DNA of 64,000 nt. Origin: Bacillus pumilus. Lineage in GTDB: Bacteria; Bacillota; Bacilli; Bacillales; Bacillaceae. The stretch's first letter is position 1, and every line of letters begins with the position of its first letter. The translations under genes were made by a program, and so were the position numbers. Below are positions 36,672 through 45,365 of the stretch, in pieces. The notes beneath the pieces are model-generated. The model was not told the DNA's origin. It searched no databases and worked only from the letters and a program-made list of their open reading frames with translations. Location of the stretch: positions 186,001-250,000 of the forward strand of contig NZ_CP046128.1 of the NCBI RefSeq assembly GCF_038738535.1, in the 5' to 3' direction.

Positions 36672-38105
36672 TTAATAAGCTTTCGCCCAGAAGACCATAT
36701 CAGATGCAGGCTTTCCGCAGCAGACACATGTGTCTGAAACGGATTCCTGTTCAAATGGGATACAGCGTGAGGTCGCCCCTGTTCTTTCTTTAATGTCGTT
36801 TTCACAGCCTTCGTCACCGCACCACATGGCTTTAATCAATCGGTTTTCTTCTGAAAGAATGTGCTCAATGTCTTCAATTGTGTGAGCTTCTGATGTTTTT
36901 TCATGTAATCGTTCTTTCGCCTTTTCGTACATCGTCCGTTGAATGTCTTCAAGCGTGGATGTGATGGTTTGTTCAAGTGCATCTAATGTGACAGCTTGCT
37001 TTTCACCAGTGTCTCGTCTTGCGAGCATCACTTGTCCTTTTTCAATATCCTTTGGTCCCACTTCTACACGTAAAGGAATGCCTTGCATTTCACATTCGTT
37101 GAACTTCCAGCCTGGCTGTTTATCGCTTGCATCGATGTCAGCACGTGCGATGCGGGTGAGTCGATTTTTCAATTCGTAGGCATGATCGAGCACACCTTCT
37201 TTATGAGAGGCGATTGGCACGATCCGCACTTGGGCTGGCGCAATGTTTGGCGGAAGGACAAGCCCTCTGTCATCGCCGTGCACCATAATCATGGCGCCGA
37301 TAATTCTTGTGGTGAAGCCCCAAGAGGTTTGCTGGACATGCTCTAGTTTTCCTTCACGGTTTAAGAATTCAATGCCAAATGCTTTGGCAAATCCGTTCCC
37401 GAAGAAGTGAGAAGTGGCCGTTTGCAGCGCTTTTCCATCATGCATCAAGCTTTCGACCGTATAGGTGAAGCGGGCACCAGCGAATTTTTCCTTCTCTGTT
37501 TTTCTCCCTTTAATGACAGGAATGGCAAGGAGCTCTTCGCAAAGAGAAGCGTAGATGTGAAGCATTCTTTCTGTCTCTTCAATCGCTTCTTGCTCAGTCT
37601 CATGGCATGTGTGTCCTTCCTGCCATAGGAATTCAAGCGTTCTAAGGAATGGACGTGTGGTTTTTTCCCAGCGGACGACATTCGCCCATTGGTTATAAAG
37701 CTTCGGTAAATCACGGTAGGAATGAATGATATTTTTGTAATGCTCAGCGAACAGTACTTCAGAGGTTGGTCTGACGCAGAGCCTTTCCTGTAATTCGGAT
37801 TCACCGCCATGTGTGACCCACGCCACTTCAGGAGCGAAGCCTTCGATATGGTCTTTTTCCTGCTGCAGCAGACTCTCTGGGATAAAGAGCGGCATATACA
37901 CATTCTCATGCCCTGTTTCTTTGATTTGGCGGTCAAGTTCGTCGCGAATATTCTCCCAAATTTTAAAGCCGTATGGCTGAATGATCATACTGCCTCTGAC
38001 GCTTGAATAATCGACGAGGCGCGCCTTTGTGACAACATCTGTATACCACTGGGCAAAATCGTCTTCCATGCTTGTGATTTTTTCAACAAATTGTTTCTTT
38101 GACAT
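36672..38105 (-). CDS. proS: Prolyl-tRNA synthetase, archaeal/eukaryotic type (ProS type 3)
   Basis: 477 residues, class II synthetase. ATG 38105 behind AAAGGAGGA; the longer frame would run into the T-box terminator. Motif 2 region ([31 protein letters not shown]) and motif 3 ([13 protein letters not shown]) are intact. There is no bacterial-type editing insertion, and the end ([18 protein letters not shown]) with paired Cys is the zinc-like C-terminal domain of the ~480-residue form. Bacilli normally also have a ~565-residue bacterial ProRS, so this may be a second, stress- or starvation-induced enzyme. Controlled by the upstream T-box. Confidence 0.9.
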   Translation of the reverse strand: MSKKQFVEKITSMEDDFAQWYTDVVTKARLVDYSSVRGSMIIQPYGFKIWENIRDELDRQIKETGHENVYMPLFIPESLLQQEKDHIEGFAPEVAWVTHGGESELQERLCVRPTSEVLFAEHYKNIIHSYRDLPKLYNQWANVVRWEKTTRPFLRTLEFLWQEGHTCHETEQEAIEETERMLHIYASLCEELLAIPVIKGRKTEKEKFAGARFTYTVESLMHDGKALQTATSHFFGNGFAKAFGIEFLNREGKLEHVQQTSWGFTTRIIGAMIMVHGDDRGLVLPPNIAPAQVRIVPIASHKEGVLDHAYELKNRLTRIARADIDASDKQPGWKFNECEMQGIPLRVEVGPKDIEKGQVMLARRDTGEKQAVTLDALEQTITSTLEDIQRTMYEKAKERLHEKTSEAHTIEDIEHILSEENRLIKAMWCGDEGCENDIKERTGATSRCIPFEQESVSDTCVCCGKPASDMVFWAKAY

Positions 38106-38124
38106 TGCATGTTCCTCCTTTGTA

Positions 38125-38345
38125 AAAACAAAAAAGCTGTGCTTTAAGTTAGGGACCATTCCTGGTGGTACCACCCTAATTTAAAGCACAGCTTTACACT
38201 CGATCATGATAACGGTATGAACCGCTGTATGAAACAGAACTAAATCGGCAGGTTCACTTGAAGATGTCAGTAGGAACTTCTCAGCACCGTTCCCTCTCTG
38301 TTAAAGGTCAATTCAAGCTACTATTCCAGATCTAAGTTGATCAAT
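38125..38345 (-). ncRNA. T-box riboswitch (proline) upstream of proS
   Basis: The minus strand carries the T-box core AGGGTGGTACCACC (38164-38177) and a large terminator (GCTGTGCTTTAA... / ...AAAGCACAGC and T run, 38129-38193). The stem I region has a candidate specifier CCU in GTGAACCTGCC (38245-38257 region), matching proline, with a following purine. Uncharged tRNA-Pro would favour antitermination. The 5' limit is approximate. Confidence 0.92.
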
Positions 38346-38473
38346 GTTCGTTGATTTTTCATCAGTTTACCTGTAAATGCAGGAGAAAGCAAGTTGTACT
38401 GGGGTTTCTTGTCATGCTGCTCTGAGTGCTTTTGTTTGATCGTGAATTTGCAGTCATTTCCTATTTTTACAGC

Positions 38474-38502
38474 TTGCCAGTTATGTAAGCATATGCTACT
38501 AT
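38474..38502 (+). promoter_or_regulatory. Sigma-A promoter of pbuE
   Basis: TTGCCA (38474-38479), 17-bp spacer, TACTAT (38497-38502); start near 38509, just before the aptamer. Confidence 0.75.
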
Positions 38503-38519
38503 ATTTGAAGAAAAAAATA

Positions 38520-38618
38520 GACTTGTATAACCTCAATAATATGGTTTGAGGGTTTCTACCAGGATCCGATAAATCCTGATTACAAAAGCGCGCTTTCCTT
38601 TTTTGTAATCAGGGTTTT
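38520..38618 (+). ncRNA. Adenine riboswitch (pbuE type)
   Basis: Purine aptamer at 38520-38586: TTGTATAACCTCAATAATAT, GGTTTGAGGG, TTTCTACCAGGATCC, AAATCCTGATTACAA. The nucleotide corresponding to position 74 is U (GATTACAA), which selects adenine rather than guanine. The P1 3' strand also forms the terminator CCTGATTACAAAA / TTTTGTAATCAGG plus seven T (38574-38618). Ligand binding frees transcription, so adenine turns the gene on. Confidence 0.95.
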
Positions 38619-38679
38619 TTTGTTTGTCTGCACCCTGTATCAAAAGTGAAAGCGATGATATAGAGAAGGGATGTTAGAC

Positions 38680-39852
38680 ATGAACTGGAGAGTATATTTA
38701 TTAGCCGTTTCTACTTTTGCGGTTGGATTAGTTGAGCTTGTGGTTGGGGGCATTTTGCCAAGCCTTGCAGAGGATTTGAATGTATCTCTTGCAACAGCTG
38801 GGCAGCTCATCACCGTATTTGCCATTGTGTATGCCATTTCAGCACCCGTGCTGCTGACCGCCACAGCCAAAATCGAACGAAAGCGTCTTTATTTAATCGC
38901 GTTATTGGTGTTTACATTAGGAAATGTGTTCACATATTTTAGTTCAACCTTTGCCCTTGTCATGATCTCTAGGGTATTGATCGCGATGAGTACAGCGCTT
39001 GTGGTGGTGTTGTCACTGACGATCACTGCTAAATTGGTGGAACCAGCGCATCGTGCGAAGGCATTAGGGCTGATTTTTATTGGGATTAGTTCTTCACTTG
39101 TTCTCGGTGTACCGATCGGTATTTTTATTACAGAGAGCTTTGGCTGGAGAGTGATGTTTTTAGGAATCAGTATTCTATCAGCCATATCGATGGTTCTGAT
39201 CTATTTCCTATTGGAGAAAATGCCTGTTGAAAAAGTCACACCTCTTAGAGAGCAAATTCGTTCTTTAGGGCATCCGAAAATTTTTAGTGCACATTTGATC
39301 AGTTTGTTTATGCTTGCAGGTCATTATATGCTTTATTCTTATTTCACTCCGTTTTTAATGGAAGTTCTGCATATGACCCCGTTCTGGATTAGTATTTGTT
39401 ATTTGGTCTTCGGGCTTGCTTCTATTGGCGGGAATGGATTTGGCGGCTGGCTTAGTGACAAGCTGGGTTCAGGGAAAGCCATTTTGCTGGTGACAATAGC
39501 GTTTGCGGTTGTGATGTTTATCATTCCTTATACTGCGGGTGTGTTTATCCTCTTTATGATCATGGTTGTCCTTTGGGGAGCGCTTAGCTGGGCATTAACG
39601 CCTGCCTTGCAGAGTTATTTGATTCAAACAGATCCTGTCACGTCTGATATTCAGCAAAGCTTAAATACATCGGCCTTGCAAATTGGTATCTCAATTGGAT
39701 CAGCGGTTGGCGGTGTCCTGTTTACGATGACCGGTTCATCTGTTGATCTGGCGAAATTCGGTGCAGTTTTTGTGCTGATTGCCTTTAGCTGTGCGGTGAT
39801 TTCGTTGAAGAGACCGCCACTTTATATGGATCGTCAGCATCGTGCTGAATAG
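38680..39852 (+). CDS. pbuE: PbuE purine efflux pump (MFS)
   Basis: 390 residues, 12-helix MFS transporter of the DHA1 type (VGLVELVVGGILPSLAEDLNVSLATAGQLITVFAIVYAISAPVL). ATG 38680 has proper spacing to GAGAAGGG; ATG 38671 abuts that site. Adenine-riboswitch control and sequence both point to the hypoxanthine/adenine exporter PbuE (YdhL). It exports excess purine bases when adenine is high. Confidence 0.92.
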   Translation: MNWRVYLLAVSTFAVGLVELVVGGILPSLAEDLNVSLATAGQLITVFAIVYAISAPVLLTATAKIERKRLYLIALLVFTLGNVFTYFSSTFALVMISRVLIAMSTALVVVLSLTITAKLVEPAHRAKALGLIFIGISSSLVLGVPIGIFITESFGWRVMFLGISILSAISMVLIYFLLEKMPVEKVTPLREQIRSLGHPKIFSAHLISLFMLAGHYMLYSYFTPFLMEVLHMTPFWISICYLVFGLASIGGNGFGGWLSDKLGSGKAILLVTIAFAVVMFIIPYTAGVFILFMIMVVLWGALSWALTPALQSYLIQTDPVTSDIQQSLNTSALQIGISIGSAVGGVLFTMTGSSVDLAKFGAVFVLIAFSCAVISLKRPPLYMDRQHRAE

Positions 39853-39878
39853 CTGCCTCATGATAGGCAGCTTTTTTT
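39851..39878 (+). terminator. pbuE terminator
   Basis: Stem AGCTGCCT / AGGCAGCT with seven T. The stretch from here to 40042 holds no gene that I can support. Confidence 0.93.
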
Positions 39879-40042
39879 CTGTTCTATATTATTACAACAT
39901 CACACGAAAAGAGCCTTTCTATTCATGAATTATAGCAAATAAAAGAAAGAGGAGATGTGACATCATAGATCATCTAGTAGAAAAGTACATACACCATTTT
40001 CAGGTGTAATGGCCTGTTCTTTTTCTCACACTGACATTTCTT

Positions 40043-40071
40043 TTGACTCCTCTTTTAATTATTAGTACCAT
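40043..40071 (+). promoter_or_regulatory. Sigma-A promoter of the MarR gene
   Basis: TTGACT (40043-40048), 17-bp spacer, TACCAT (40066-40071). TTAATTATTAG...ATTAACCAG around the -10 is a loose inverted repeat, a possible MarR operator. Confidence 0.55.
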
Positions 40072-40101
40072 TTTATTAACCAGTTAAGAGTGGAGGTTCA
40101 G

Positions 40102-40560
40102 ATGGAGACAAAAGAGCAGATTGTATTAAAAGCGATTCAAGATTTGATTATGCATAGAGAAAAGAGACGGAATGATCCAACAGATCCACTGATTACCACG
40201 ACTGATACACTCAAACAAGATTGGACACTCACACAGCTTCACATATTATCAATGATTCAAGCCAATCCAAACGAATCAAATAATACATTTCTTTCTCAAC
40301 AACTGAAGCTATCAAAGCCCGCTATTACAAAGGCTGTGAAAAAACTAATTGATAAAGGCATGGTGGACTATTGCCACCGGCAAGGGGATAAGAAGTCCGT
40401 CTACTATTCATTGACAGAGAAAGGCACGCAATTGGCAGCGCTGCATGATGAACTACATGAAAAAGCCGTCGCGTCCTACTTAGAATTTCTCCAGCAGTTT
40501 CATGAAGATGAATTACAAGTGATTGAGCGCTTTTTGAAGGCTTGGAAAGAAAAGATATAG
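40102..40560 (+). CDS. MarR-family regulator
   Basis: 152 residues, ATG 40102 behind GGAGG. Winged helix: WTLTQLHILSMIQANPNESNNTFLSQQLKLSKPAITKAVKKLIDKGMVDYCHRQGDKKSVYYSLTEKG, with recognition helix and the D-R-type wing (RQGDKKSVYYSLT). Its target is not evident; it has its own promoter and terminator, so autoregulation is likely. Confidence 0.88.
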   Translation: METKEQIVLKAIQDLIMHREKRRNDPTDPLITTTDTLKQDWTLTQLHILSMIQANPNESNNTFLSQQLKLSKPAITKAVKKLIDKGMVDYCHRQGDKKSVYYSLTEKGTQLAALHDELHEKAVASYLEFLQQFHEDELQVIERFLKAWKEKI

Positions 40561-40562
40561 AT

Positions 40563-40612
40563 TAAAAAAACCGAAACCATCGTAGAAAATGAGATGATTT
40601 CGGTTTTTTATA
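40563..40612 (+). terminator. Terminator after the MarR gene
   Basis: Stem AAAAACCGAAA / TTTCGGTTTTT with a long loop and T-tract. Confidence 0.82.
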
Positions 40613-40671
40613 TGGTAAAATTAACATATATTGACGTTATTCGTGATCATGCTCAAAAGGAGGGAGCTTCT

Positions 40672-40917
40672 TTGGAGAAAGAGATGATGGAAAATTTTAA
40701 AAAGTCCGCCACCATCATGCCGTTCGTTGGATTGTTTGTCAGCTTGCTATTATATGTTTATTTTTTTGGCATTACTGGAGTTGAAGGGTCGATTTGGGCT
40801 GCTGCTTTGTATTGTGCTCTGCCCTTTTTGGTGTACACGATATTTTGTTTGCCGATAAGTATTTATTTTTCGGTCAGTAGAAAACGTTCAATCCATAAAA
40901 ATGAGGAACATTCATGA
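40672..40917 (+). CDS. Small two-helix membrane protein
   Basis: 81 residues from TTG 40672 (site AAAGGAGGGAG); the longer frame from 40594 starts inside the terminator. Two hydrophobic helices (about 17-36 and 42-64) between charged ends. It overlaps the DUF523 gene by four bases, so the two are co-translated. Function unknown. Confidence 0.6.
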   Translation: MEKEMMENFKKSATIMPFVGLFVSLLLYVYFFGITGVEGSIWAAALYCALPFLVYTIFCLPISIYFSVSRKRSIHKNEEHS

Positions 40918-41375
40918 TTGTGGTCAGCGCTTGTCTTGCTGGGTTGAAGGTCCGGTATAATGGCAGCCATCGATTAGATCAGCGAATCGAAGAGCTTGTG
41001 CAGGAAGGAAAGGCTGTGACAGTTTGTCCTGAACTGCTTGGCGGTTTTTCTACGCCTAGACCACCGGCAGAAATCATTGGCGGAGATGGATATGATGTTT
41101 TACGGGGGCAGGCTGCTGTTGTCGATGTTCATGGAACTGACGTCACAGAGATGTATGTAAAAGGTGCAAAAGCCACGCTGGAGCAGGTTCAGTCTCTGAA
41201 AGCAACAGCGGTTGTGCTAAAAGAGTACAGCCCTTCTTGCGGTAGCCGACTGATTTACCAGGGAGAGTTTAACGGTAAGACAAAAGCTGGTGATGGTGTG
41301 ACGTCCGCCTTGCTGAAACAGCATGGAATTCAAGTGTTCTCCGAGGAGGATGATTGGACTTCATTGTTTCAATAG
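40914..41375 (+). CDS. DUF523 (YbbK-like) protein
   Basis: 153 residues. Conserved Cys motifs: VVSACLAGLKVRYNG, VCPELLGGFSTPRPPAEI and KEYSPSCGS define DUF523. The three Cys regions suggest a metal- or Fe-S-linked function; activity unknown. Coupled by ATGA to the upstream membrane protein gene. Confidence 0.88.
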   Translation: MIVVSACLAGLKVRYNGSHRLDQRIEELVQEGKAVTVCPELLGGFSTPRPPAEIIGGDGYDVLRGQAAVVDVHGTDVTEMYVKGAKATLEQVQSLKATAVVLKEYSPSCGSRLIYQGEFNGKTKAGDGVTSALLKQHGIQVFSEEDDWTSLFQ

Positions 41376-41403
41376 GTGTGGCGTGGATAGAAGGAGGAGC
41401 TAG

Positions 41404-41820
41404 GTTGAAAAAGTGGACATTGGTGTAGGTGTAGTGGTTTTAATAGGAATAGGTATTTATTTTATGATCAATGCCAAAACATACTCTTTTGATGATGTGA
41501 CCTCACTGGATAAGAATAAGGTGACTTCGATTCAAATTGAGCATGACAATGAGCAAGTTGTGGTAGATAAGAAAGAAGATATTCAAAAGCTGCTGAATGA
41601 ATTTTCAGGTATGAAATTAAAGAAGGCGAATGGCGCTAAAAAAGAAACAAAAGAGTCTTATTGGATTAGGGTGTTAGAGGAGGGCAATGTTACATACTGA
41701 ATCGTCTTTTATGATCAAGCTTATTTAGAGACATATGATGGTTCTAAAACGAAAAATAAGATCAGCGAATACCAAATCGTTGACGCCAATCAAGTCGATA
41801 TAGGACAATATATCAAATAA
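41404..41820 (+). pseudogene. Broken gene for a small exported/anchored protein
   Basis: TTG 41404 behind GGAGGAGC starts MKKWTLV and stops after seven codons. The overlapping frame from 41413 continues it (GVVVLIGIGIYFMINA..., then YSFDDVTSLDKNKVTSIQIEHD...ESYWIRVLEEGNVTY) to an in-frame TGA at 41698-41700. Beyond that, the same frame remains protein-like (IVFYDQAYLETYDGSKTKNKISEYQIVDANQVDIGQYIK) to TAA 41820. Two lesions, one frameshift and one nonsense. Resembles small DUF5301-type Bacillus proteins; tentative. Confidence 0.7.
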
Positions 41821-41901
41821 CACCAGCGAAAGTTCATGCATGATCAATAGAAAATTCGGGTATAGTGCATGGTAAGTAAAAATGAAGCGGAGGTTTGTTT
41901 G

Positions 41902-42729
41902 ATGAGTGGATTAACAGATACAGTCACATTAGCAAACGGAGTAAAAATGCCGAAGCTAGGCTTTGGTGTATGGCAGGTAAAAGATGGGGAAGAGGCTGTA
42001 AATGCAGTCAAAGACGCTCTTGAAGCAGGCTACCGCAGCATCGATACCGCAGCGGCCTATCAAAATGAAGAAGGGGTAGGCAAAGCCATTCAGCAATCAG
42101 GCATCTCTCGCGATGATCTGTTCATTACGACAAAGGTCTGGAATCGTGATCAAGGCTATGAAGCAACACTTGAAGCCTTTGAAACAAGTATGAACAAGCT
42201 TGGGCTAGATGTTTTAGACCTTTATTTAATTCATTGGCCAGTTGAAGGCAAATATAAAGAAACATGGAAAGCACTAGAGAAGCTGTATAAGGATGGACGC
42301 GTTCGAGCCATCGGTGTGTGTAACTTCCATCAGCACCACCTAGATGATTTATTAGAAGAGGCAGAAGTTGTGCCAATGGTCAATCAAATCGAGCTGCATC
42401 CAAAGCTGACGCAGGAGCCTTTACGAGACTACTGCAAGGAGAAAGGGATTCATGTAGAAGCGTGGTCACCATTAGGCAGCGGGAAGCTTCTGAACCATCC
42501 TGTTCTTCAGGATATTGCGAAAAAACATGACAAATCCGTGGCACAAGTCATTCTTCGCTGGGACTTGCAGCATGGTATTATCACCATTCCAAAATCTGTG
42601 ACGAAGAGCCGAATCATCGAAAACACACAAGTCTTCGATTTCGAGCTGTCCGCACATGAGATGGGCGTCATCGATCAGCTTAATGAAGATGAGCGCACAG
42701 GTCCAGATCCAGATAACTTTGATTTTTAA
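41902..42729 (+). CDS. Aldo/keto reductase (YvgN/YtbE-like)
   Basis: 275 residues, ATG 41902 behind GCGGAGG. NADPH-dependent AKR barrel with the tetrad in place: Asp in [13 protein letters not shown], Tyr in AAYQ, Lys in ITTKVW, His in YLIHWP; and [13 protein letters not shown] for the cofactor phosphate. Closest in my memory to B. subtilis YvgN (methylglyoxal/glyoxal reductase). Monocistronic. Confidence 0.9.
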   Translation: MSGLTDTVTLANGVKMPKLGFGVWQVKDGEEAVNAVKDALEAGYRSIDTAAAYQNEEGVGKAIQQSGISRDDLFITTKVWNRDQGYEATLEAFETSMNKLGLDVLDLYLIHWPVEGKYKETWKALEKLYKDGRVRAIGVCNFHQHHLDDLLEEAEVVPMVNQIELHPKLTQEPLRDYCKEKGIHVEAWSPLGSGKLLNHPVLQDIAKKHDKSVAQVILRWDLQHGIITIPKSVTKSRIIENTQVFDFELSAHEMGVIDQLNEDERTGPDPDNFDF

Positions 42730-42736
42730 TCGAAAG

Positions 42737-42769
42737 AAAAGCACAGGTGAGATGCCTGTGCTTTTTTTT
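42737..42769. terminator. Terminator between convergent genes
   Basis: Stem AAAGCACAGG / CCTGTGCTTT, long T run on the plus strand; A-rich on the other side, so it may act both ways. Confidence 0.9.
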
Positions 42770-42771
42770 AT

Positions 42772-43890
42772 TTAACGGTTTTTCGAGGCTGATACGTTTT
42801 CAATGACTTGAATGGCGTCGGCAATTTGCTCTTTGGAATAGTCTCCAATCAAGCAAAAAGTTTCGTCTGCACGTGCAGCATGGCTTGCCACTGTTTTTGC
42901 GGCTTCTTCCAGCTGAGCTGTGATGCCAAGCTCACGCATATTTTTAGGTAATCCGAGTGTTTCATAAAGCTCAAGTAATTCTTCTACTTCGCTCATTCGA
43001 TTTTCTGCGGCAAGCTGAACAAGAATGCCATAGGCCACTTTTTGACCATGTAATACGTGATGCGTTTCTTCAATAAATGTCAATCCGTTATGGATAGCGT
43101 GCGCTCCTGCCATTCTGCCGTAGCGTCCCCCGTACCCGCCGACCGTGCCGGCTAATGTAATAATGGTATCCGTTACATCTGCAAATGCTTGCGAGTGCTG
43201 CCCTGTTGTCAAGCTGTGGACGGCTTCTTCGCTATGGGAAAGAAGAATGTCTCTGACGTATACCGCCTGCTTTAGTGCAGCATGCACCATGAGCGGTAAG
43301 GAGTCTTTTGCATTTCGAATAATGGCTTCTGCTTCATACCATTTCGCCAGCGTATCTCCAATACCACTTTGAAGGTAGGAAAGAGGAGAAGAGAGCAAAA
43401 ATGTATGATCAATTAAGGTGAGATAACTGGACCGTTTATGGTAATCGACTCTCATGAAATTCCCCTTGTCATCATAAATGACGCTAAGCGGTGTAGATGC
43501 AGCACATGTCCCTGGAATGGTTGGAACCATGATCACTTCAATTTGAAGAGCTTCTGCTACTGACTTAGCGGTGTCTAAAATCGTGCCGCCCCCGATCCCA
43601 ATCATCACATCTGCCCCTTTCAGTTCTTCAGCAATTCGTGTGATCGCATTTGGTGAACTGTATCCTTTATGCTGAACAACAGGCCAATGAGGTGGAAGCT
43701 TTGTGTACGCTGAAAAAGCATGAAATGAATCATGTCCCGTCACGACAGCGGGCGACTGGAAGGAAGAAGAAACAAGTGAATCGAGTTCATGATAAATTCC
43801 TTTTTGTGAAATAAATTGGTTTGGGCCGCTTCTGACGATATCTTCTGGCTGGATCATTGCGTTCTGCTCCTTTACAACATCATATTTCAT
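42772..43890 (-). CDS. Iron-containing alcohol dehydrogenase family protein (GldA-like)
   Basis: 372 residues. NAD(P)-binding GIGGGTILDTAK, PTIPGTCAASTPLSVIYDD, and metal ligands in GDTLAKWYEAE (Asp), GAHAIHNGL (His) and HHVLHGQKVAYG (His) follow the glycerol-dehydrogenase branch. Substrate not predictable. ATG 43890 lies in a monocistronic minus-strand unit. Confidence 0.85.
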   Translation of the reverse strand: MKYDVVKEQNAMIQPEDIVRSGPNQFISQKGIYHELDSLVSSSFQSPAVVTGHDSFHAFSAYTKLPPHWPVVQHKGYSSPNAITRIAEELKGADVMIGIGGGTILDTAKSVAEALQIEVIMVPTIPGTCAASTPLSVIYDDKGNFMRVDYHKRSSYLTLIDHTFLLSSPLSYLQSGIGDTLAKWYEAEAIIRNAKDSLPLMVHAALKQAVYVRDILLSHSEEAVHSLTTGQHSQAFADVTDTIITLAGTVGGYGGRYGRMAGAHAIHNGLTFIEETHHVLHGQKVAYGILVQLAAENRMSEVEELLELYETLGLPKNMRELGITAQLEEAAKTVASHAARADETFCLIGDYSKEQIADAIQVIENVSASKNR

Positions 43891-43979
43891 AAATCATCTC
43901 ATTTTACAGAAAGTTCTGTCAAATAATCGATAATATGAGGAGAAAGACCCTTCCGTTTTATGGAATTGAGCCGCTGTCA

Positions 43980-44009
43980 TTGCCTTTAGGTATGTATTTC
44001 CTGTATGAT
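43980..44009 (+). promoter_or_regulatory. Putative promoter of trhO
   Basis: TTGCCT (43980-43985), 18-bp spacer, TATGAT (44004-44009). Confidence 0.45.
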
Positions 44010-44053
44010 AAAGAACGGTATGTTCTCATTAAATTTAAGAGGTGTTTATATAT

Positions 44054-45022
44054 ATGGAAAAACAATATCGTGTCTTACTTTACTATCAATATGTCCCCAT
44101 TGAGGACCCAGAGACGTTTACAGCAGAGCATCTAGCATTCTGTAAGGAGCTTGGTTTGTTAGGCCGTATCCTTGTGTCAGCAGAAGGCTTGAACGGAACT
44201 GTTTCTGGTACCATTGAGCAAACGGACAAGTACATGCAAGCGTTAAAAGAAGATCCGCGCTTTGCGTCTATGCCGATCAAAATTGACGAAGCAGATGGTC
44301 ATGCGTTTAAAAAAATGCACGTCCGCCATCGGAATGAACTAGTGAATCTTAGCCTTGAAGATGACGTGAATCCGTTAGAATTAACAGGTAAACATCTCAG
44401 CCCGGTTGAATTTTACGAGCAAATGCAATCACCTGATACCGTTGTGATTGATGCACGTAATGATTACGAGTTTGATGTCGGCCACTTTAGAGGGGCAGTA
44501 CGTCCTGATATCGAGACATTCCGCGAATTACCTGAGTGGATTCGTGACAATAAAGACATTCTTGAAGGGAAAAAAATCCTGACGTATTGCACAGGCGGCG
44601 TACGCTGTGAGAAATTCTCTGGCTGGTTAAAGCGTGAAGGCTTTGAAGATGTCTCTCAGCTTGACGGCGGAATAGTCACGTATGGAAAAGATCCAGAAGT
44701 TCAAGGGAAGCTTTGGGATGGTCAATGCTATGTGTTTGATACTCGCTTAACAGTGCCCGTGAATCAAACAGAGCATGTGGTTGTCGGAAAAGATTTCTTC
44801 ACTGGTGAGCCTTGCGAGCGTTATGTGAACTGTGCAAACCCTGCATGTAACCGCAAAATGATTGCAACAGAAGAAAGCGAGCATAAGTATATGCGCAGCT
44901 GCAGCCATGAATGCCGTACAAGTGAACGTAACCTTTATGTGAAACAGCACAATCTGTCTGAAGAAGAAGTGCAAGAAAGACTAGCTGTGATTGAACAAGA
45001 ACAAGCAATCTCACAAGGATAG
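44054..45022 (+). CDS. trhO: TrhO tRNA uridine-34 hydroxylase (rhodanese family)
   Basis: 322 residues, ATG 44054 behind AAGAGGTG. N-terminal ferredoxin-like domain ([18 protein letters not shown]...[14 protein letters not shown]), rhodanese domain with active loop [10 protein letters not shown], then a Cys-rich end ([15 protein letters not shown]). This is the YbfQ/TrhO family, which makes 5-hydroxyuridine at tRNA position 34 with O2. Monocistronic. Confidence 0.92.
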   Translation: MEKQYRVLLYYQYVPIEDPETFTAEHLAFCKELGLLGRILVSAEGLNGTVSGTIEQTDKYMQALKEDPRFASMPIKIDEADGHAFKKMHVRHRNELVNLSLEDDVNPLELTGKHLSPVEFYEQMQSPDTVVIDARNDYEFDVGHFRGAVRPDIETFRELPEWIRDNKDILEGKKILTYCTGGVRCEKFSGWLKREGFEDVSQLDGGIVTYGKDPEVQGKLWDGQCYVFDTRLTVPVNQTEHVVVGKDFFTGEPCERYVNCANPACNRKMIATEESEHKYMRSCSHECRTSERNLYVKQHNLSEEEVQERLAVIEQEQAISQG

Positions 45023-45104
45023 AGGGAAACCCCCTTTATCCTTTTTTCTATACATGATAGGGCTCAGAAGAAAGAGGGATTCATTTCCTCTTTCTTTTTT
45101 GTTT
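45017..45104 (+). terminator. Two tandem terminators after trhO
   Basis: First: GGATAGAGGG / CCCCTTTATCC and six T (45017-45047). Second: GAAAGAGG / CCTCTTTC and T run (45067-45104). Confidence 0.85.
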
Positions 45105-45365
45105 TGTTTTTTTCAAAATAAGGGTAAAGGTAGTTATTCAGTCTAATAGATTGAAGCATTGAAAAAGCGCTTTCTTAAGAAATAAGCATGTTCGACTATT
45201 TCAGAAAATAGAGAATTGAGAGATAATAAAACAGGCGAAAAAATGAACAAGGGTAAAGATTTAGTTGAAGAAATATTTGTCAATTGAATGAAAAGTGAGT
45301 TGCAATGAAAGAAAGGTGCTTACTTGGGCACATGCTTTGTAATTTAATCGAAAGGTGTTATGAAC
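45105..45365 (+). promoter_or_regulatory. Upstream region of the APC permease with a cre-like palindrome
   Basis: No gene. GAAAAAGCGCTTTC (45161-45174) is a cre-like palindrome but departs from the consensus at the outer positions. A promoter could not be chosen. Confidence 0.35.

Noticed and set aside
36498-36737. 79-residue plus-strand frame
   Set aside because: Falls in repeat B and the end of proS; no ribosome site.
37445-37936. 163-residue minus-strand frame inside proS
   Set aside because: Same-strand alternative frame of a clearly coding synthetase; composition is not protein-like.
39940-40010. Peptide IDHLVEKYIHHFQV after GAGGAGATG
   Set aside because: No valid start codon in frame; ATG TGA stops at once.
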